64,000 nt of DNA from Nymphaea colorata. Lineage: Eukaryota > Streptophyta > Magnoliopsida > Nymphaeales > Nymphaeaceae. Shown piece after piece: positions 61,742 to 64,000 of this stretch; the stretch's first letter is position 1, and each line of letters opens with the position of its first letter. The notes beneath the pieces were generated by a model that searched no databases, was not told where the DNA came from, and was given only the letters and a program-made list of their open reading frames with translations. The translations under genes were made by a program, and so were the position numbers. The stretch is taken from NCBI RefSeq assembly GCF_008831285.2, contig NC_045146.1, positions 12,539,289 through 12,603,288 of the forward strand, in the 5' to 3' direction.

Positions 61742-62650
61742 TTACTCATTCTTCCAAGCATACAGAATAAGCGAGAATCCTAAGGAGGCCTGCGGCTTTC
61801 TTTCTTTCAATGTCTGCCATCGGGACACAGGAGAAAGATCAGAGAAGCTATCGTTAGAAGACAACTCCACGGACATGGCGGTCCGAAACATGAAGACTGC
61901 ACTGCCGATCACATGCCCAAAGAGCCAATTGTGGACATCCCAGAAGATCTCAACAGGCAGTCCATCGACCAACACAGTCTGATTCCCCCGGAACTTCCAA
62001 GCCAGCCTTTTCACCTGCAGAACCATCTTCTCATCGATTCGGACTGACAAGCGCGGCTCCACGAGCCCCGCCGTCTCGCATTCGATGGCTATATCATGAA
62101 TCCTTCCATTGTCGCGGAATCGAGCCTTGGTGCAGTAGACGCTCCTGCTCAAAATGTGCTCCCTCTTCGCTAAGAACACGGAGCTCGAACCAAGCGAGCT
62201 CGAGTTCGTCTTCCTGAATGCCTCCTTGCGCAAATCTCCGAGCAGGAGAACCATCTCGCGATCCACGACCAGAGCGATGTAGTAGCCATCCAGAGGCTCG
62301 GGCCCGGAACCGTACCTCGCAGAGAACAGGTCCCAATATACCTCTACCTTGTCGCACCCATTGATGTCGATGGCCCTGCAGCCCTTCCTCTTGGCGAAGA
62401 GCCAAGGCTTGACCTCAACCTTGCAGAATGTAGCGTCATCTATCACCATGGTCATGCTCTGCCCCATCAGGCTCTTGCTCCATGTAACCGTGATCAAGCA
62501 AGGACGGCCGTGGATCAAACTCTGATACAAGCATGTAACGGAATTTTGCGCCGTCTGCCTCCCCCCGGACGATGAGGACGACGAAGAAGACGACGAGAAG
62601 TCTGCAACTTGAACCCCATTTTCGCCGAAACAAGAAGGGAAATCTTTCAT
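61742..62650 (-). CDS. DUF868 family protein
   Basis: Intronless, 302 aa. It starts MKDFPSCFGENGVQVADF, then a Ser run (19-28) and NSVTCLYQSLIHGRPCLITVTW, the conserved start of DUF868 proteins. Further blocks fit the family: KVEVYWDLFSARYGSGPEP, DGYYIALVVDREMVLLLGD, KRLAWKFRGNQTVLVDG and VEIFWDVHNWLFG. Arabidopsis has several members (for example At5g28150). They are mostly beta-strand proteins of unknown function, and I see no catalytic motif, signal peptide or membrane helix. The length is usual for the family. Confidence 0.9.
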   Translation of the reverse strand: MKDFPSCFGENGVQVADFSSSSSSSSSSGGRQTAQNSVTCLYQSLIHGRPCLITVTWSKSLMGQSMTMVIDDATFCKVEVKPWLFAKRKGCRAIDINGCDKVEVYWDLFSARYGSGPEPLDGYYIALVVDREMVLLLGDLRKEAFRKTNSSSLGSSSVFLAKREHILSRSVYCTKARFRDNGRIHDIAIECETAGLVEPRLSVRIDEKMVLQVKRLAWKFRGNQTVLVDGLPVEIFWDVHNWLFGHVIGSAVFMFRTAMSVELSSNDSFSDLSPVSRWQTLKERKPQASLGFSLILYAWKNE

Positions 62651-64000
62651 CCTCAGTCCCCCTTGTCAATTCCGGGAAAAAAAAGATTGTGGTGGCAAAG
62701 CTTCTCGGAAATTTTACAGAAGAACGAGACTCAGAAAACTAAACAGAGAAATTTTCTGTCAGATGGCGACCTCGCCTGAAGATTCCCCTTCAAACTAAGA
62801 AAACACAAGTACCACTATCAGGAACCACGTGATGGACGGTCTCTCTCTATCCCCTGCACTACACCCACAAAGCTTTCTTCTTATGGGAAGCAAGATTCCA
62901 ACTTGGGTGGCGGAGATCAGGGTCTCTGACGGAGAAGAGGGAAGAGGAGGACAAAAGAGGAGGAATGAAGAATGCAATGCGTGTGAGAATGGCGGTGGTG
63001 GCGTCAGTTTTGTTCTGCTCTGCCAAGTTCTTGGTGGGGTTTTACTCGTTCAATTCAAAACCACCGAACGCCGAACCCACAGAAATCCCAGATGGGAATT
63101 GTGAAAAAAGGAAGCCACTGTAAAAAAAAAAAAAAAAAAAGCAAGAACAGAAACAGAGCAGACCCTCGCATTTTACGCGACTGACGCTGCCACAAGCAAG
63201 CGCAGAACCCTCGAATTATTTATGGTACTCTTCAGTTTTTAGGCTTTGTTTTTACATGTAATTTAGAACAGGAATACATACTTTAGTATTTTGATGCAAT
63301 GAACATATTGGCTGATGCCTCTTGTACAAAGATCACTTGGGGTTAAAATTTTTTACTTTTGAACATGAAATTGTAACAACTTAGCTCAAAACTGATCCGA
63401 TTACTGAGTTAATCAGCTTTAATTGGTGAACCAACTCATCTATAATTAAGTTCAATTGAAAAAAGCAAAAAAAAAAAAATGTCAATTAAGATATATAAGA
63501 GCAATGTGATGAGTTCAAGTTGAAAATTCTGAATCAACTAAGAATACTTATCCAGAGGTTAAGATCTCGGTTGAAACATGGTAAATGAAAGTAACTATCA
63601 TATACCTTTCTCCTTTACCAAATTATAACAAAAATTTTGCTTCAAAGACTAAACCCAAGCTGCTAGTCGGTAGACCTACATCAGAAGAATGAGAAATTCA
63701 GGGCATCTTTTGATATTATGAAGGAATCTCGGACCTAGAATGAAAATCTACGTGCAGTTTTTCATTACTAATTGTTGCTTTCCGTTGAAGTTCACCTGGG
63801 GTTATTTTAGCACAAGGCCGTCCAATTCTTAAGATATTCATAAAGTGGATTCAATTATTATATTTAACATCCATACGGATGTGCATGCCTTCTACTACAC
63901 ACGTCAGTTACAAATTTTTAATACTTTTTTTTTTCTTAATTTTGGAGTTGAAAGCCTCGTTTTATGTCATCTAATAATCTTTTTCCAACCTCGTTTTTTT
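62651..64000. other. DUF868 promoter and right-end sequence
   Basis: The first few hundred bases are the DUF868 5' leader and promoter, GA-rich around 62930-62970. An A-run of about 19 is at 63122-63140. From 63240 to the edge the DNA is AT-rich without a recognisable gene or repeat end. Confidence 0.5.

Overview
The window is nuclear DNA of a flowering plant. Genes are split by GT-AG introns, exons are GC-richer than the AT-rich spacers, and the gene set is plant-specific: two PPR proteins, a phi-class GST, a GGPP synthase small subunit, MSL channels, an ACT-domain STY kinase, chloroplast AKRP and a DUF868 protein. Low-complexity GA/CT tracts and small dispersed repeats suggest a medium-sized non-grass angiosperm genome. 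I cannot place it more closely. No virus-like element, CRISPR array or bacterial operon was seen.

Layout, left to right. (1) 1-485, minus: first exons of an unrecognised, probably plastid-targeted protein that runs off the left edge. (2) 1898-3398, plus: PPR-SMR protein like At2g17033. (3) 4652-5496, minus: three-exon phi GST. (4) 7862-8935, minus: single-exon GGPPS small subunit type II with two CxxxC motifs and no second aspartate motif. (5) 12516-16227 and 19964-23592, plus: two tandem MscS-like (MSL) channel genes inside a duplicated unit of about 5.3 kb, repeated at about 7.34 kb. (6) 23.6-31.9 kb: 8 kb without a recognisable gene, holding dispersed repeats. (7) 31871-47672, plus: a 16-exon ACT-domain STY8/17/46-type kinase of 578 aa, whose long introns carry MITE-like insertions. 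(8) 49653-51482, minus: intronless PLS-type PPR protein. (9) 53749-58088, minus: seven-exon AKRP ankyrin protein. (10) 61742-62650, minus: DUF868 protein. The last 1.3 kb hold no recognised gene.

The genes are not a cluster with a shared pathway. Several relate to the plastid: the left-end protein, GGPPS-SSU II, AKRP, the STY kinase (its family phosphorylates chloroplast transit peptides), and probably the PPR-SMR protein. This is a functional echo, not evidence of linkage. I built the exon models by hand from reading frame, splice signals and remembered family sequences. Every multi-exon model closes in frame with no internal stop. I found no clearly new biological system. The strongest oddities are the tandem MSL pair whose second copy has lost its original start, the exact one-exon-one-repeat structure of AKRP, and the new MITE-like insertions in the kinase introns.
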